DNA of 64,000 bases from Vicinamibacteria bacterium (GCA_022820825.1 JAJEEU010000080.1:62001-126000); one strand, 5' to 3'; shown: positions 25,822-35,012, numbered from the stretch's first letter. Notes: generated by a model not told the origin, from the letters alone. Program-made: numbers and translations.

Positions 25822-27294
25822 ATGACGTCCTCGAACAGGAGGCGCGTTGCCTGGCTGCTGGCGGCCGCCGGCGTGCTGCCGCCCGTCGCGGCCGGCGCCC
25901 AGTCGCTGCAGCCGGCAGGCTGGGATTCCGGCATCCGGCTGGCGGAGGCGGTGGACCGCAATCCCGATCCGGACATCGTGGAGGTCGACTTCGAAGCCGC
26001 AGTGGCGCGGGTGGAGATCGCGCCCGGCGTCGAGGTCGACGCCTGGACCTACAACGGCACCATTCCGGGGCCCATGATCCGGGTCAAGGTCGGCGACCGG
26101 CTGATCGTGCACTTCACCAACAACCTGCCGCGGCCGAGCACCATCCACTGGCACGGACTGCGGATTCCGATCGACATGGACGGCGTGCCGGGCTACTCGC
26201 AGGATCCGGTCGAGCCCGGAGACACGTTCACGTACGACTTCGTGGTGCCCGACGCCGGCATCTACTGGTACCACCCGCACGTGATGTCGGCTGCGCAGGT
26301 CGGATTCGGGTTGTACGGCGCGTTCCTGGTCGAGGATCCGAGCGAGACCGAGACGGTCGGCATCGCCGACGAGCTGGTCATCGTGCTGAGCGACATCGAT
26401 CTCGCGGAGGACGGCACGCTGGCGTCGCCCGACACCGGCGGCTCGGTCGGCATGCTGTTCGGCCGGGAGGGGAACAACGTGCTCGTCAACGGCCGGCGCA
26501 CCCCCGGACTGCTCGCGCGCTCCGGCGCCCCGCAGCGCTGGCGGGTGATAAACGCCGCGAAGAGCCGCTACTTCATGCTCGATCTCGGCGAGGGGCATGC
26601 ATTCCGCAAGATCGGCGGCGACGGCGGGCTCGTCGAATTCTCGGAAGACCATGAGTTCCTCGTGCTGGGAGCGGGGGAGCGGGCCGACGTGATCGTGCGG
26701 CCGACCGGCGAGCCGGGGAGCGTGCGCGTGCTGCGCTCCCTGCTGCACGACCGCGGCTACGGCAGCACGGAATTCCGCGACCTGGAGGATCTGATCGAGA
26801 TGACGTTCGCGGATCTGCCGGCGCACCCCGTCGACACGCTGCCGCAGACCCGCCGCGAGATGGAGCCGTACGTGCTCGACGGAGCCACCGAGGTCAGCCT
26901 GGAGCTGACCGTGGCGCAGGACCCGGGAGACAAGTCGTTCTCGTACGGCGTCAACCACGTGCCGTTCTGGCAAGCGCAGCCGGTGGTTGCCCGGCTCGGG
27001 GAGACGCAGGTGTGGACCGTGACCAACTCCACGGACTGGTCGCATCCGCTGCACCTGCACGGGTTCTTCTTCATGGTGCTGGACGAGGCGGGGGAGCCGG
27101 TGCGGCCGCTGGAGTGGAAGGACACGGTGGATATCCCGCACCACCGGACAGTGCGCCTGGCGGTGCGCTTCGACGAACGGCCCGGAACCTGGATATTCCA
27201 CTGTCACGTGCTCGACCACGCCGAAGGGGGGCTGCTCAGTGCAGTCCACCTCGAGCTGCCGCTCGAGGAGTTCCGGAACATGCTGAAGCACTGA
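25822..27294 (+). CDS. Multicopper oxidase
   Basis: The 490-aa exported protein contains all four copper-binding blocks in order: IHWHGL, YWYHPH, HPLHLHGFFF and HCHVLDHAEGGL. Three cupredoxin domains are recognisable (for example TYNGTIPGPMIRVKVGDRL in the first). The leader AWLLAAAGVLPPVAAGAQ with an Arg-rich start (SSNRRRVAW) could be a Tat or Sec signal. Likely activities are metal (cuprous or ferrous) or phenol oxidation with reduction of O2 to water in the periplasm. The sequence alone does not decide between laccase-like and CopA/CueO-like roles. Confidence 0.9.
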   Translation: MTSSNRRRVAWLLAAAGVLPPVAAGAQSLQPAGWDSGIRLAEAVDRNPDPDIVEVDFEAAVARVEIAPGVEVDAWTYNGTIPGPMIRVKVGDRLIVHFTNNLPRPSTIHWHGLRIPIDMDGVPGYSQDPVEPGDTFTYDFVVPDAGIYWYHPHVMSAAQVGFGLYGAFLVEDPSETETVGIADELVIVLSDIDLAEDGTLASPDTGGSVGMLFGREGNNVLVNGRRTPGLLARSGAPQRWRVINAAKSRYFMLDLGEGHAFRKIGGDGGLVEFSEDHEFLVLGAGERADVIVRPTGEPGSVRVLRSLLHDRGYGSTEFRDLEDLIEMTFADLPAHPVDTLPQTRREMEPYVLDGATEVSLELTVAQDPGDKSFSYGVNHVPFWQAQPVVARLGETQVWTVTNSTDWSHPLHLHGFFFMVLDEAGEPVRPLEWKDTVDIPHHRTVRLAVRFDERPGTWIFHCHVLDHAEGGLLSAVHLELPLEEFRNMLKH

Positions 27295-27340
27295 CCGCGC
27301 GATTCCCGGCCGGCGGTTTACGGAACGCGGCCGGCCGGTC

Positions 27341-27727
27341 GTGCTAATCTACGGGTACCCCGTGCCGAGCCCGTTGCTGTCCCCTTCAGGCGTCCCGTCC
27401 GCGCAGCGGAAGCGTCGCGCCGGCTGGCGGTGGATGCGCCTCGTCCTGTTTCTGGTGGTGGCGTTCGCGATCGCCAACGCGGTCGGTGGTGCGCGTGGTT
27501 TGACCGCGTTCAGGGATGCCACCAGCGAGTTCGCGACGTTGTCGGAGGCAGTCGCGCACCTGCGTCAGGAGAACGACGCGCTGCAGGAACGGGCGCGGCG
27601 GCTGCGTGAGGATGCGGCGGCCGTCGAGGATCTGGCGCGACAGGAACTGGGCCTGATCCGGCCCGGCGAAAAGGTTTTCATCCTCCGCGATCAGCCGCTG
27701 GACGCCGTCATACCCCCGCAGCAGTGA
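27341..27727 (+). CDS. FtsB/DivIC-like septum formation initiator
   Basis: The 128-aa protein has one membrane segment (MRLVLFLVVAFAIANAVGG) followed by a coiled coil (SEAVAHLRQENDALQERARRLREDAAAVEDLAR) and the family tail QELGLIRPGEKVFIL. FtsB/DivIC proteins stabilise the divisome at mid-cell. The GTG at 27341 is the longest start. GTG 27362 is an in-frame alternative that removes a hydrophilic extension. The gene converges with recA, leaving 28 nt between stop codons. Confidence 0.85.
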   Translation: MLIYGYPVPSPLLSPSGVPSAQRKRRAGWRWMRLVLFLVVAFAIANAVGGARGLTAFRDATSEFATLSEAVAHLRQENDALQERARRLREDAAAVEDLARQELGLIRPGEKVFILRDQPLDAVIPPQQ

Positions 27728-27730
27728 CGC

Positions 27731-27755
27731 GCCGCCGGACTTTCGCCACGGCCTA
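27731..27755 (-). repeat. Half-site of the stop-abutting palindromic repeat
   Basis: Read on the minus strand, directly after the recA TGA, the sequence is TAGGCCGTGGCGAAAGTCCG and matches the arm of the palindromes at 31198 and 42094 (CAGCCCGTGGCGAAAGTCCC) in 19 of 22 positions. The second arm is absent because the ftsB-like stop codon follows at once. It may be a relic or a reduced form of the element. Confidence 0.45.
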
Positions 27756-28787
27756 TCAGGCGGGTGCGGCTTCCGATTCGGCTGCGAGCCCCAGCTCGGC
27801 GCGTACCCGTTGCTCGATTGCGGCGTACAGCTCCGGCTTTTCCTTCAACAGGCGCTTGACGTTCTCGCGGCCCTGGCCCAGGCGTTCTCCGCCGTAGGAG
27901 AACCAGGTGCCGCTCTTCTCGACGATGCCGCGGTCGACCGCGAGATCGAGCAGGTCGCCCTCCCGCGAGATGCCTTCCCCGTACACCACGTCGAACTCCG
28001 CCTGGCGGAAGGGGGGGGCGAGCTTGTTCTTGACGATCTTGACGCGCGTCCGACCCCCGATGACCCGGTCGGCGTCCTTGATGGCGCCGATGCGGCGAAT
28101 GTCGATCCGGACCGACGAGTAGAACTTCAGCGCCCGGCCGCCCGTCGTCGTCTCCGGGTTGCCGAACATGACGCCGATCTTCTCGCGCAACTGGTTGATG
28201 AAGATCAGGCAGGTCCTGGACTTGGACACCACGCCGGTGAGCTTCCGGAGCGCCTGCGACATGAGCCGCGCCTGGAGCCCGACCTGGGCATCACCCATCT
28301 CGCCGTCGATCTCGGCGCGCGGCACCAGCGCCGCGACCGAGTCGACCACGACCACGTCGATGCCGCCGGAGCGGACCAGCACCTCCACGATTTCGAGCGC
28401 CTGCTCACCGTGGTCGGGCTGCGAGACGAGGAGGTTCTCCAGGTCGACGCCGAGCTTGCGTGCATAGGTCGGGTCGAGGGCATGCTCGGCGTCCACGAAC
28501 GCCGCGTTGCCGCCCTGCTCCTGCGCCTGCGCGATGACCTGCAGGGCGAGCGTCGTCTTGCCGGACGCCTCGGGCCCGTAAATCTCCACGACGCGACCGC
28601 GCGGCACGCCGCCGATGCCGAGCGCATAGTCGATGCTGATCGACCCCGTGGAAATCCGCGGGGTCGACGTGACGCCCCCTTGCTGCCCGAGCCGCATGAT
28701 CGATCCCTTGCCGAACTGCTTCTCGATCTGGCCGACTGCGAACTCCACGGCCTTGGTGCGGTCGGGTGGAACGTGTTCGGTGCGCAT
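27756..28787 (-). CDS. recA: Recombinase A
   Basis: The 343-aa protein is a full-length Rec[17 protein letters not shown] (Walker A), [22 protein letters not shown] (Walker B and L1), [32 protein letters not shown] (L2), and a C-terminal domain. RecA catalyses homologous pairing and activates LexA cleavage. I take ATG 28787 rather than the track start at 28835, because GGAG lies 8 nt upstream and the sequence then starts [28 protein letters not shown], as expected. A strong promoter is present upstream. Confidence 0.97.
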   Translation of the reverse strand: MRTEHVPPDRTKAVEFAVGQIEKQFGKGSIMRLGQQGGVTSTPRISTGSISIDYALGIGGVPRGRVVEIYGPEASGKTTLALQVIAQAQEQGGNAAFVDAEHALDPTYARKLGVDLENLLVSQPDHGEQALEIVEVLVRSGGIDVVVVDSVAALVPRAEIDGEMGDAQVGLQARLMSQALRKLTGVVSKSRTCLIFINQLREKIGVMFGNPETTTGGRALKFYSSVRIDIRRIGAIKDADRVIGGRTRVKIVKNKLAPPFRQAEFDVVYGEGISREGDLLDLAVDRGIVEKSGTWFSYGGERLGQGRENVKRLLKEKPELYAAIEQRVRAELGLAAESEAAPA

Positions 28788-28881
28788 GGACAACTCCGGT
28801 CTGGGTGACGGGTCAGGGGCAACGCTGCGGCGCACCGTTCATGCGCCCGCCTGCACAGTATTGCAATTCACCTGCCACGGC

Positions 28882-28910
28882 ATTCTAAGGCTGCGCCAGC
28901 CTGCTGTCAA
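28882..28910 (-). promoter_or_regulatory. recA promoter (TTGACA-17-TAGAAT)
   Basis: On the minus strand a perfect -35 hexamer TTGACA (28905-28910) is separated by 17 nt from the -10 TAGAAT (28882-28887). An A/T-rich stretch upstream (28918-28965) could act as an UP element, in sharp contrast to the GC-rich surroundings. No SOS box of the E. coli or Bacillus type was recognised. The leader to ATG 28787 is about 90 nt. Confidence 0.75.
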
Positions 28911-29078
28911 GCGAAAATCCGTCGTTATAGTCTCATATTTTCAATTTTATCAGTAACTTACAGAAGCATGGACTTTCGCCTTTCCATTGCGTCGTGGCAG
29001 TTCCAGGCACGTCTCGCGCCGCCCGCCGGCGCAGTTATTGCCACCCGGCCGCTCCACACACAGCCACTGAAGGTGGAT

Positions 29079-29125
29079 GGCCGCCGGGGGTTCGGGGCGC
29101 AGCCCCGAGGTGACGAAGCCGCCCG
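29079..29125 (-). repeat. Dispersed repeat with GGGGCTGCGCCCC core, copy 2
   Basis: On the minus strand it reads GGCTTCGTCACCTCGGGGCT, then GCGCCCCGAACCCCCGGCGG. The GGCTTC flank and the hairpin plus AACCCCCGG block are shared with copy 4 at 50427. The longer downstream blocks of copies 1, 3 and 5 are not present. It lies between recA and the 29161 gene. The remaining 28911-29078 holds only the A/T-rich stretch and no gene that I can support. Confidence 0.6.
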
Positions 29126-29160
29126 GCGTCGATGCAGATCCGGCTACACTGAACACTTCC

Positions 29161-31197
29161 ATGAGGCTGACCCGCGTCCTGGCGTTCGTTCTCGTGGCGT
29201 GGAGCGTCGCGCCGGCTGCCCAGGAGGCGCCGGCGGCCGCGCTCACCATCGAGGTGGAGCCGCCCGCGCTCACGCTGGAGGTGGGCGGGAAGGCGCAACT
29301 GGGGGCGACGGTCCGCGACGCGGACGGCGCCGTGGTGGCGGACGCCGCCGTCGTGTTCTACTCGCGCGCCCGCCGCAGCGTCTCGGTGACCCGCGGCGGC
29401 GCGGTCGAGGCGTACCGCCCCGGCGAGCATACGCTAGTGGCGCTGGTGCCGGCGGACCCGCAGGACTCCAGCCGGCGCCCGAGAGGGATCGCCCGCATCG
29501 AGGTGCCGGTCAGCGTGCCGCCGCCGCCGGTGGAGCGCGTGCGGTTCACCGGCGTTCCGCAGCGGTTCTACGCGGGCACCCATCCGCGGTTGGACGTGGA
29601 GGTGGTCGACGCCAGCGGAGTCGTGCGCCACGACGTCGACGTCGAATACGGCAGCGCCGATCCGGAGGTGGCCGGCATCGATGCATACGGTGTGCTGCAA
29701 CTGCACCGCCCCGGCGACGCGACGCTGTCGGTAGCGGCCGAGGAAGCCCGCGACACGCTGACGATCGAGGTCGAGTCCAATCCCGTCGCCTCGCTCGCGC
29801 TGCATGCATCCGAGGAGGCGGTCCGCACCGGCGACGTGGTTGTCTTCACCGCGGTGCCGCGCGACGCGCGCGGCCTGACCGTGCGCAGCGTACCGGTGGA
29901 GTTCGCGGTTGCGGGGGAGACCGCTCCGAGCATCCTCGCGGCCGGAGCCGCGGCGATGATCACGAGCGAGGGGCGGTTCGTGGCGGAGCGTTCCGGGACC
30001 TTCACCGTGGTGGCGACCGCCGGGGCGCACGTTGCGCGGCGGACCGTCAGCGTCCGCCGCCGGGATGTCCGCCGCGAGGTGGAGCTGGTCGGCCGGGCCC
30101 CCGTCCGTGACCGCCGCACGTCGGACCTGTGGGTCTGGGAGGGCACGGACGGGCGCGACTACGCGATCACGGGGACGTGGGGCTCGGACGGCTCCAGCTA
30201 CATCTGGGACGTGACCGACCCGTCCGACATCCGCAGGGTGCGCGAGGTGCAGGTCGATGCCCGGACCGTGAACGACGTCAAGGTCTCGGAGGAAGGCGAC
30301 ATTGCCGTCATCAGCCGCGAAGGGGCGTCGGACCGCCGCAACGGCATCGTCATCCTCGGCGTGGGCAACCCGCGCGAAGGCGTCCCGGTGCTGGCGGAGT
30401 ACACGGAGTCGCTGACCGGCGGCGTCCACAACCTGTTCATTTCCGAGGGCCACGTGTACGCGCTGAGCGCAGGGCGGCGCTACGACGTCATCAACATCGA
30501 GGATCCGGGCAACCCGCGGCGCGTCGGTCAGTTCGAGATGGATACGCTCGGGCACAGCATTCACGACGTCTGGGTCAGCGACGGCATCGCCTTCTCGTCC
30601 AACTGGACCGACGGCGTGGTCGCGGTCGACGTGGGCGGCGGCGGCCGCGGCGGAACGCCCGAGCGGCCGGTGGAGCTCGGGCGCTACGCCTATCCCAGCG
30701 GCTGGAACCACGCTGCGTTTCCCTACACGAGCCCGTCCACCGGCAAGCGCTACCTGTTCGCGGGCGACGAGGCGTTTCCGTACACCGGCCTGAGCCGCGG
30801 CCGCGGCGGGACGCCGATAGTCGCCGCCGGCTGGATTCACGTCATCGACTGGACCGACTGGGCCAACCCCCGGGAGGTGGCGCGCTACCAGGTGCCCGAG
30901 GCCGGCTCGCACAACCTCTGGGTCGAGGACGACACGCTGTACGTCGGCTACTACAACGGCGGGCTGCGCGTCGTCGACGTGTCGGGCGAGCTGCTCGGCG
31001 ACCTGTACGCGCAGGGCCGCGAGATAGCCCGCTTCCTGCCGTTCGACCCGGAGGGCTTCACGGCCAACGCCCCGTTCGTATGGGGCGCGCAGCCCTTCAA
31101 GGGGCACATCTTCTTCACGGACTGGAACAGCGGCCTGTGGGCCGTGCGCCTCGCGCCGCGGACCGGTCCCGGCCGGATAATCGGGGAACCCCAGTAG
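29161..31197 (+). CDS. Exported LVIVD beta-propeller protein with Ig-like domains
   Basis: The 678-aa protein has a signal peptide (LAFVLVAWSVAPAAQ), two or three Ig-like (Big-type) sandwiches up to about residue 300 (LEVGGKAQLGATVRDADGAVV, DVDVEYGSADPEVAGID), and a propeller of LVIVD repeats (YIWDVTDPSDIRRV, DVINIEDPGNPRRVGQF, HVIDWTDWANPREVARY, RVVDVSGELLGDL). Such proteins are cell-surface or periplasmic and usually lack enzymatic motifs. A binding or adhesion role is likely but unproven. A possible -10 (TACACT) lies 11 nt before the ATG. Its TAG is immediately followed by a palindromic repeat. Confidence 0.82.
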   Translation: MRLTRVLAFVLVAWSVAPAAQEAPAAALTIEVEPPALTLEVGGKAQLGATVRDADGAVVADAAVVFYSRARRSVSVTRGGAVEAYRPGEHTLVALVPADPQDSSRRPRGIARIEVPVSVPPPPVERVRFTGVPQRFYAGTHPRLDVEVVDASGVVRHDVDVEYGSADPEVAGIDAYGVLQLHRPGDATLSVAAEEARDTLTIEVESNPVASLALHASEEAVRTGDVVVFTAVPRDARGLTVRSVPVEFAVAGETAPSILAAGAAAMITSEGRFVAERSGTFTVVATAGAHVARRTVSVRRRDVRREVELVGRAPVRDRRTSDLWVWEGTDGRDYAITGTWGSDGSSYIWDVTDPSDIRRVREVQVDARTVNDVKVSEEGDIAVISREGASDRRNGIVILGVGNPREGVPVLAEYTESLTGGVHNLFISEGHVYALSAGRRYDVINIEDPGNPRRVGQFEMDTLGHSIHDVWVSDGIAFSSNWTDGVVAVDVGGGGRGGTPERPVELGRYAYPSGWNHAAFPYTSPSTGKRYLFAGDEAFPYTGLSRGRGGTPIVAAGWIHVIDWTDWANPREVARYQVPEAGSHNLWVEDDTLYVGYYNGGLRVVDVSGELLGDLYAQGREIARFLPFDPEGFTANAPFVWGAQPFKGHIFFTDWNSGLWAVRLAPRTGPGRIIGEPQ

Positions 31198-31356
31198 CAG
31201 CCCGTGGCGAAAGTCCCGCTGCATTCGACCGGCCATGCATCCCGCCTGACGGCGTGGTTCCTCGCTCACATACTCTCAAGTATTCTCGCTCGTCACGACT
31301 TGTCAGCCGGGCGCCTGCCCGGTCTCGGTGCGACGCGGGACTTTCACCACGGGCTG
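31198..31356 (+). repeat. MITE-like palindrome starting right after a stop codon, copy A
   Basis: The left arm CAGCCCGTGGCGAAAGTCCC (31198-31219) is repeated inverted at 31335-31356 with one mismatch over 22 nt. The inner sequences next to the arms (TGCATTCGACCG and GGTCTCGGTGCGAC) are the same as in copy B at 42094, which lies in the opposite orientation. Copy A holds an extra central segment of about 80 nt including CTCGCTCACAT...CTTGT, similar to the tail of the GGGGC-core repeat copy 1. The left arm starts on the base after the upstream TAG. Confidence 0.75.
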
Positions 31357-31362
31357 CCAGCC

Positions 31363-32430
31363 ATGCCCGTCCGGGGTGTGCTCCGCGGCACGGCCGCGCT
31401 CGCGGCCGGACTTGCGGCGCTGGCCGCCCTGCCCGCCGGCGCGCGCCCCGACCCGCCCGTCAGCAGCTACTACGTCTACGTCTGCGCCGAATCCGAGGAC
31501 GAGGTCGCGCTCGTGCGCTACGGTCCCCGCGGCCTGGAGGTGGTCCGGCGCGTGGCCGTCGGGCGCCTGCCGGCGGAAACGGAAGGGCCGCACGGCATCA
31601 CCGTCGGCCCGGACGGCCGGCACTGGTACGTGTCCGTTGCGCACGGCGCGCCGTTCGGGAGCGTGCACAAGTACGCGACGGGCAGCGACGCGTGGGTGGC
31701 CGGCGTCACGCTCGGGATGTATCCGGCGACGCTGGACATCGCGGCATCGACGCGCCTGCTGTTCGCCGCCAACTTCGACCTGCACGGACCGCCGGCGCCG
31801 GGCACCGTCTCCGCCGTCGAAATCGACACGATGGAGGAGGTGGCGCGCGTGGAGACGGGGGTGATGCCGCACGGGTCGCGGCTCAGCCGCGACGGCACGC
31901 TCCATTACTCGGTCACCATGATGGGCGGCGAGCTGGTCGAGCTCGACGCCCTCGGCTTCGAGGTCGTCCGGCGCCTGCCGCTCGGCGACGGGGTGCAGCC
32001 GACGTGGGTCACGGCGCCGACGCGCGACGGAAAGGTCTACGTGACCGGCAACAACGTCGCGTCGGTGTTCGAGGTCGACGTCGAAGCGTGGCGCATCAGC
32101 CGCACGTTCGAGACCGGCGCCGGCCCGTACAACCTGGCGGTCACGCCCGACGGCGCAACGCTCGTCGCCACCTACAAGAACGGCGACGCGGTCGGCTTCT
32201 GGGACCTGCAGGCCGGCGTGGAACGCGCGCGCGTCCCCACCACGCGCACGATCCCGCACGGCGTGGTCGTGACGCCGGACGGCGCCTACGCCTTCGTCTC
32301 CGTCGAAGGGGTCGGCAGCGAGCCGGGCACCGTCGAGGTGTACGACGTGCGCACGGCCGAGCGGCTGGGCGCGGTGGACATCGGCAAGCAGGCCAGCGGC
32401 ATCGCCTTCTGGACCGTCAGGGAGGAGTAG
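31363..32430 (+). CDS. Exported YncE-like beta-propeller protein
   Basis: The 355-aa protein has a signal peptide (GTAALAAGLAALAALPAGA) and a seven-bladed YVTN/YncE-type propeller (GPHGITVGPDGRHWYVSVA, MPHGSRLSRDGTLHYSVTM, GPYNLAVTPDGATLVATYK, IPHGVVVTPDGAYAFVSV). Function of such propellers ranges from lactonases to binding proteins, and no lactonase motif stands out. I place the start at ATG 31363. Everything upstream to 31204 in the track ORF is the palindromic repeat, so the gene appears to take its 5' region from that repeat. Confidence 0.8.
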   Translation: MPVRGVLRGTAALAAGLAALAALPAGARPDPPVSSYYVYVCAESEDEVALVRYGPRGLEVVRRVAVGRLPAETEGPHGITVGPDGRHWYVSVAHGAPFGSVHKYATGSDAWVAGVTLGMYPATLDIAASTRLLFAANFDLHGPPAPGTVSAVEIDTMEEVARVETGVMPHGSRLSRDGTLHYSVTMMGGELVELDALGFEVVRRLPLGDGVQPTWVTAPTRDGKVYVTGNNVASVFEVDVEAWRISRTFETGAGPYNLAVTPDGATLVATYKNGDAVGFWDLQAGVERARVPTTRTIPHGVVVTPDGAYAFVSVEGVGSEPGTVEVYDVRTAERLGAVDIGKQASGIAFWTVREE

Positions 32431-32450
32431 GCGCCTCCCGCCGCCGCCGG

Positions 32451-33635
32451 CTAAGCCGTACGCTCGACCGCCAGGGCCACGCCGTTGCCGCCGCCCAGGC
32501 AGAGCGTGGCGATGCCGCGCCGCAGGTTGCGGTTCCGGAGCGCGTACAGCAACGTGGTGAGGATGCGGGCGCCGCTGGCGCCCAGCGGGTGGCCCAGGGC
32601 GACCGCGCCGCCGTTGACGTTGACGCGGGCCGGGTCGGCGCCCAGCTCGCGGATGACCGCGAGCGCCTGGGCCGAGAACGCCTCGTTGAGCTCGATCAGG
32701 TCGACGTCGTCCAGACTCCAGCCGACTTTCCGCAACAGCTTCGTGACCGCATCCACCGGCGTCATGAGGAGCCACTTGGGCGGCAGCCCGCAAACCGCCT
32801 GGCCGACGATCCGCGCCAGCGGCGTGACGCCGAGCGCGGCCGCCCGGTCGGCGCCCATCACCACGACGGCCGCCGCGCCGTCGTTGACGCCTGGCGCGTT
32901 GCCGGCGGTAACGGAGCCGCCCGCCTTGAAGGCCGGCTTGAGGCGGGACAGCGCCTCGGCCGTCGAATCCGGACGCACCGGCTCGTCGTATTCCAGGCGG
33001 ATCGGGTCGCCCTTGCGGCGCGGGATTTCGACCGGGAGGATCTCGTCCCTGAAGTGACAGTCCCGGATGGCGGCCGCCGCCCTGCGGTGGCTCTCGGCGG
33101 CGAAGGCGTCCTGGTCCTCCCGGCTCACGCCGTAACGTTCGGCCACCGCCTCGGCGGCCAGCCCCATCGACCAGTTCTCGAGCGAGCACCACAGGCCGTC
33201 GTGCATCATCGCGTCGTGCGCGTTCACGTGGCCCATGCGCAGGCCCTCGCGGGCCTTGGGCAGGAGATACGGCGCGTTGCTCAACGATTCCATGCCGCCC
33301 GCGACCGCGACGTCGATGTCGCCGGTGGCGATGCCCTGCGCCGCCAGCATCACCGACTTGAGTCCGGACCCGCACACCTTGTTGATGGTCAGCGCGGCAA
33401 CGTGATCCGGAAGCCCGCCGTGCAGCGCCGCCTGGCGCGCCGGCGCCTGGCCGAGCCCGGCCGCCACGACGTTGCCCATGATGCACTCGTCCACGGCGGC
33501 GGGATCGATGCCGGCCCGCACGACCGCCTCGCGGACCACGCGGGCCCCGAGATCGGTGGCCGGCAGGCTCTTGAGCGCCCCCAGGAAGCGGCCGGTCGGC
33601 AGCCGCGCCGCACTGGCGATGACAGCTTCACGCAT
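32451..33635 (-). CDS. Acetyl-CoA acetyltransferase (thiolase)
   Basis: The 394-aa enzyme has the nucleophilic Cys in [14 protein letters not shown], the GHP block [21 protein letters not shown] and the second catalytic Cys in [17 protein letters not shown]. These define biosynthetic or degradative thiolase II (AtoB/PhaA type), which condenses two acetyl-CoA or cleaves acetoacetyl-CoA in the cytoplasm. Length is standard. It follows the DUF721 gene with a 3-nt gap and converges with the YncE-like gene. Confidence 0.93.
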   Translation of the reverse strand: MREAVIASAARLPTGRFLGALKSLPATDLGARVVREAVVRAGIDPAAVDECIMGNVVAAGLGQAPARQAALHGGLPDHVAALTINKVCGSGLKSVMLAAQGIATGDIDVAVAGGMESLSNAPYLLPKAREGLRMGHVNAHDAMMHDGLWCSLENWSMGLAAEAVAERYGVSREDQDAFAAESHRRAAAAIRDCHFRDEILPVEIPRRKGDPIRLEYDEPVRPDSTAEALSRLKPAFKAGGSVTAGNAPGVNDGAAAVVVMGADRAAALGVTPLARIVGQAVCGLPPKWLLMTPVDAVTKLLRKVGWSLDDVDLIELNEAFSAQALAVIRELGADPARVNVNGGAVALGHPLGASGARILTTLLYALRNRNLRRGIATLCLGGGNGVALAVERTA

Positions 33636-33638
33636 TGA

Positions 33639-33923
33639 TCAACCCGATCCTTTCACCGCGACCCGCTTGATCGCGCCGCGCCCGAGCAGCTCTCGAAGGC
33701 GCGGCCGGATGACGCGCATGGAGCGCGCCGTCTCCGCGCGCCAGTGCTCGCCGGCGGCGGCGACGTGGAGCGTGCCGTCGGCGGCCAGCGCGACCGACGT
33801 GGCCCTGGCCATTGCCGGACCTACCGATGCGCGCCAGGCGAAGCGCACCTTGGCCGCCGACAGCGGCTGGCCGCGCAGCAACTCCAGGACTGCGCGCGGC
33901 GCAACCTCGCGCACGGGGACCAT
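33639..33923 (-). CDS. DUF721 (DciA-like) protein
   Basis: The 94-aa protein has the DUF721 pattern: [50 protein letters not shown]721 includes DciA, the helicase operator found in bacteria without DnaC. This copy is short and holds just the KH-like core, so a replication role is inference. It diverges from maf with only 11 nt between start codons and is translated toward the thiolase gene. Confidence 0.72.
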   Translation of the reverse strand: MVPVREVAPRAVLELLRGQPLSAAKVRFAWRASVGPAMARATSVALAADGTLHVAAAGEHWRAETARSMRVIRPRLRELLGRGAIKRVAVKGSG

Positions 33924-33934
33924 ATGATCCGGGA

Positions 33935-34528
33935 GTGTATCACCGGGACGAGAGGCTGGTTCTCGCGTCGGCCTCGCCGCGGCGCGCCGCGCTGCTGGCG
34001 CGCGCGGGATACGCGTTCGACGTCGTGCCGGCGAACGTCGACGAGAGCCGGCGGCCGTCCGAGGCGGCGGCCGATTACGTCGCGCGGCTGGCCCGCGACA
34101 AGGCGGCCGCGGTGGCCGGCCGCTACCCGGAGCGCTTCGTGATCGGGGCAGATACCACCGTGGTCGTCGACGGGGCGGTGCTCGGCAAGCCGCGCGACGC
34201 GGACGACGCGGGACGCATGCTGCGCCTGCTGTCCGGGCGCGCGCACCAGGTGCTCACCGGAGTGGCGGTGCGGCGCGGCGCGCGCTGCGTCGGCGCGGTG
34301 GAGACGAGCGTGGTGCACTTCGCCGTGCTGGACGCCGGGCAGATAGCATGGTACGTCGGCACCGGGGAGCCGGCGGACAAGGCGGGCGCGTACGGCCTGC
34401 AGGGCAGCGGCGGCCGGTTCGTCACGCGCGTCGACGGCTCGCGCTCCAACGTGGTGGGCCTGCCGCTGGCCTGCCTGGATCGGCTGCTGGCGGAACTGGA
34501 AGACGCCGCCGCCGGCGGCCCGCGTTGA
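33935..34528 (+). CDS. maf: Maf-family nucleotide pyrophosphatase
   Basis: The 197-aa protein starts [30 protein letters not shown], the Maf signature, followed by [23 protein letters not shown] and [16 protein letters not shown]. Maf proteins hydrolyse non-canonical or pyrimidine NTPs such as dTTP and UTP and can affect septation. GTG 33935 is chosen because SASPRR is then about ten residues from the start. The track start at 33812 runs through the divergent DUF721 gene. Confidence 0.92.
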   Translation: MYHRDERLVLASASPRRAALLARAGYAFDVVPANVDESRRPSEAAADYVARLARDKAAAVAGRYPERFVIGADTTVVVDGAVLGKPRDADDAGRMLRLLSGRAHQVLTGVAVRRGARCVGAVETSVVHFAVLDAGQIAWYVGTGEPADKAGAYGLQGSGGRFVTRVDGSRSNVVGLPLACLDRLLAELEDAAAGGPR

Positions 34529-34554
34529 CTGTCCGCTTGCGCGGGCGATATTCT
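34525..34554 (+). promoter_or_regulatory. Promoter for the ccm operon (TTGACT-18-TATTCT)
   Basis: TTGACT (34525-34530) overlaps the maf stop codon and is followed after 18 nt by TATTCT (34549-34554). The ATG of ccmE at 34578 is 23 nt further on, with GGGAGG correctly placed. It is the only promoter-like sequence in the 49-nt gap before the cytochrome c maturation genes. Confidence 0.55.
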
Positions 34555-34577
34555 TACGGGTGCGGGAGGTTCCGTAC

Positions 34578-35012
34578 ATGCAAGGCAAGGCGCTCAAGAT
34601 CGGTCTGACGACGGCTGTCCTGGGGACCGCGTTCGCGGCGCTGCTGTGGACCACCATGGCGGACGGCGCCGCCTATTACCTGCACGTCGACGAGGTGATG
34701 TCCCAGCAGGAAGAAATGTACGGCAAGCGGCTGCAGGTGCACGGCTTCGCGCACGACATCCGGGTGCGTCCGAAGAGCATGGAGTACCGCTTCGAGATTC
34801 GCAACAAGGGCTATTCCGTAAACGCCGAATACACCGGCATCGTGCCGGACACCTTCCAGAACGAATCCGAAGTCGTTGTGACCGGGCGTCTCGACGGCGA
34901 CACGTTCCGCGTCGAGCCGGACGGGATCATGGCCAAGTGCCCGTCGAAATACGAGGCAAAGCCGGCGGTCGGGGGCGGCGCGCCCGCGGAGCTGGCGTCC
35001 GGCGTCGATTGA
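34578..35012 (+). CDS. ccmE: CcmE haem chaperone, Cys-type (CcmE*)
   Basis: The 144-aa protein has an N-terminal membrane anchor (IGLTTAVLGTAFAALLW) and an OB-fold domain (GKRLQVHGFAHDIRV, VNAEYTGIVPDTFQNESEVVVTGRLDGDTFRV). The usual haem-binding HxxxY site is here IMAKCPSKY, a CxxxY motif with Cys121 and Tyr125. Such Cys-type CcmE proteins are known from Desulfovibrio and archaea. CcmE carries haem from CcmABCD to the CcmF ligase in the periplasm. ATG 34578 is chosen for its GGGAGG site. The track start GTG 34560 adds six residues. Confidence 0.9.
   Translation: MQGKALKIGLTTAVLGTAFAALLWTTMADGAAYYLHVDEVMSQQEEMYGKRLQVHGFAHDIRVRPKSMEYRFEIRNKGYSVNAEYTGIVPDTFQNESEVVVTGRLDGDTFRVEPDGIMAKCPSKYEAKPAVGGGAPAELASGVD

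Noticed and set aside
28882-28970. LexA/SOS box in the recA promoter region
   Set aside because: Neither CTG-N10-CAG nor GAAC-N4-GTTC type sites are present at the promoter. The A/T-rich stretch alone is not enough. Another LexA motif remains possible.
27735-28985. Direct repeat GGACTTTCGCC on both sides of recA as target-site duplication
   Set aside because: Only 11 nt match. The left copy belongs to the palindrome half-site and recA itself is in its normal, full-length form, so chance is likely.
30129-33638. 1169-aa plus-strand ORF spanning the LVIVD gene, the YncE-like gene and the thiolase region
   Set aside because: It crosses two genes in the wrong frame and is then antisense to the thiolase gene. 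It shows no recognisable domain.
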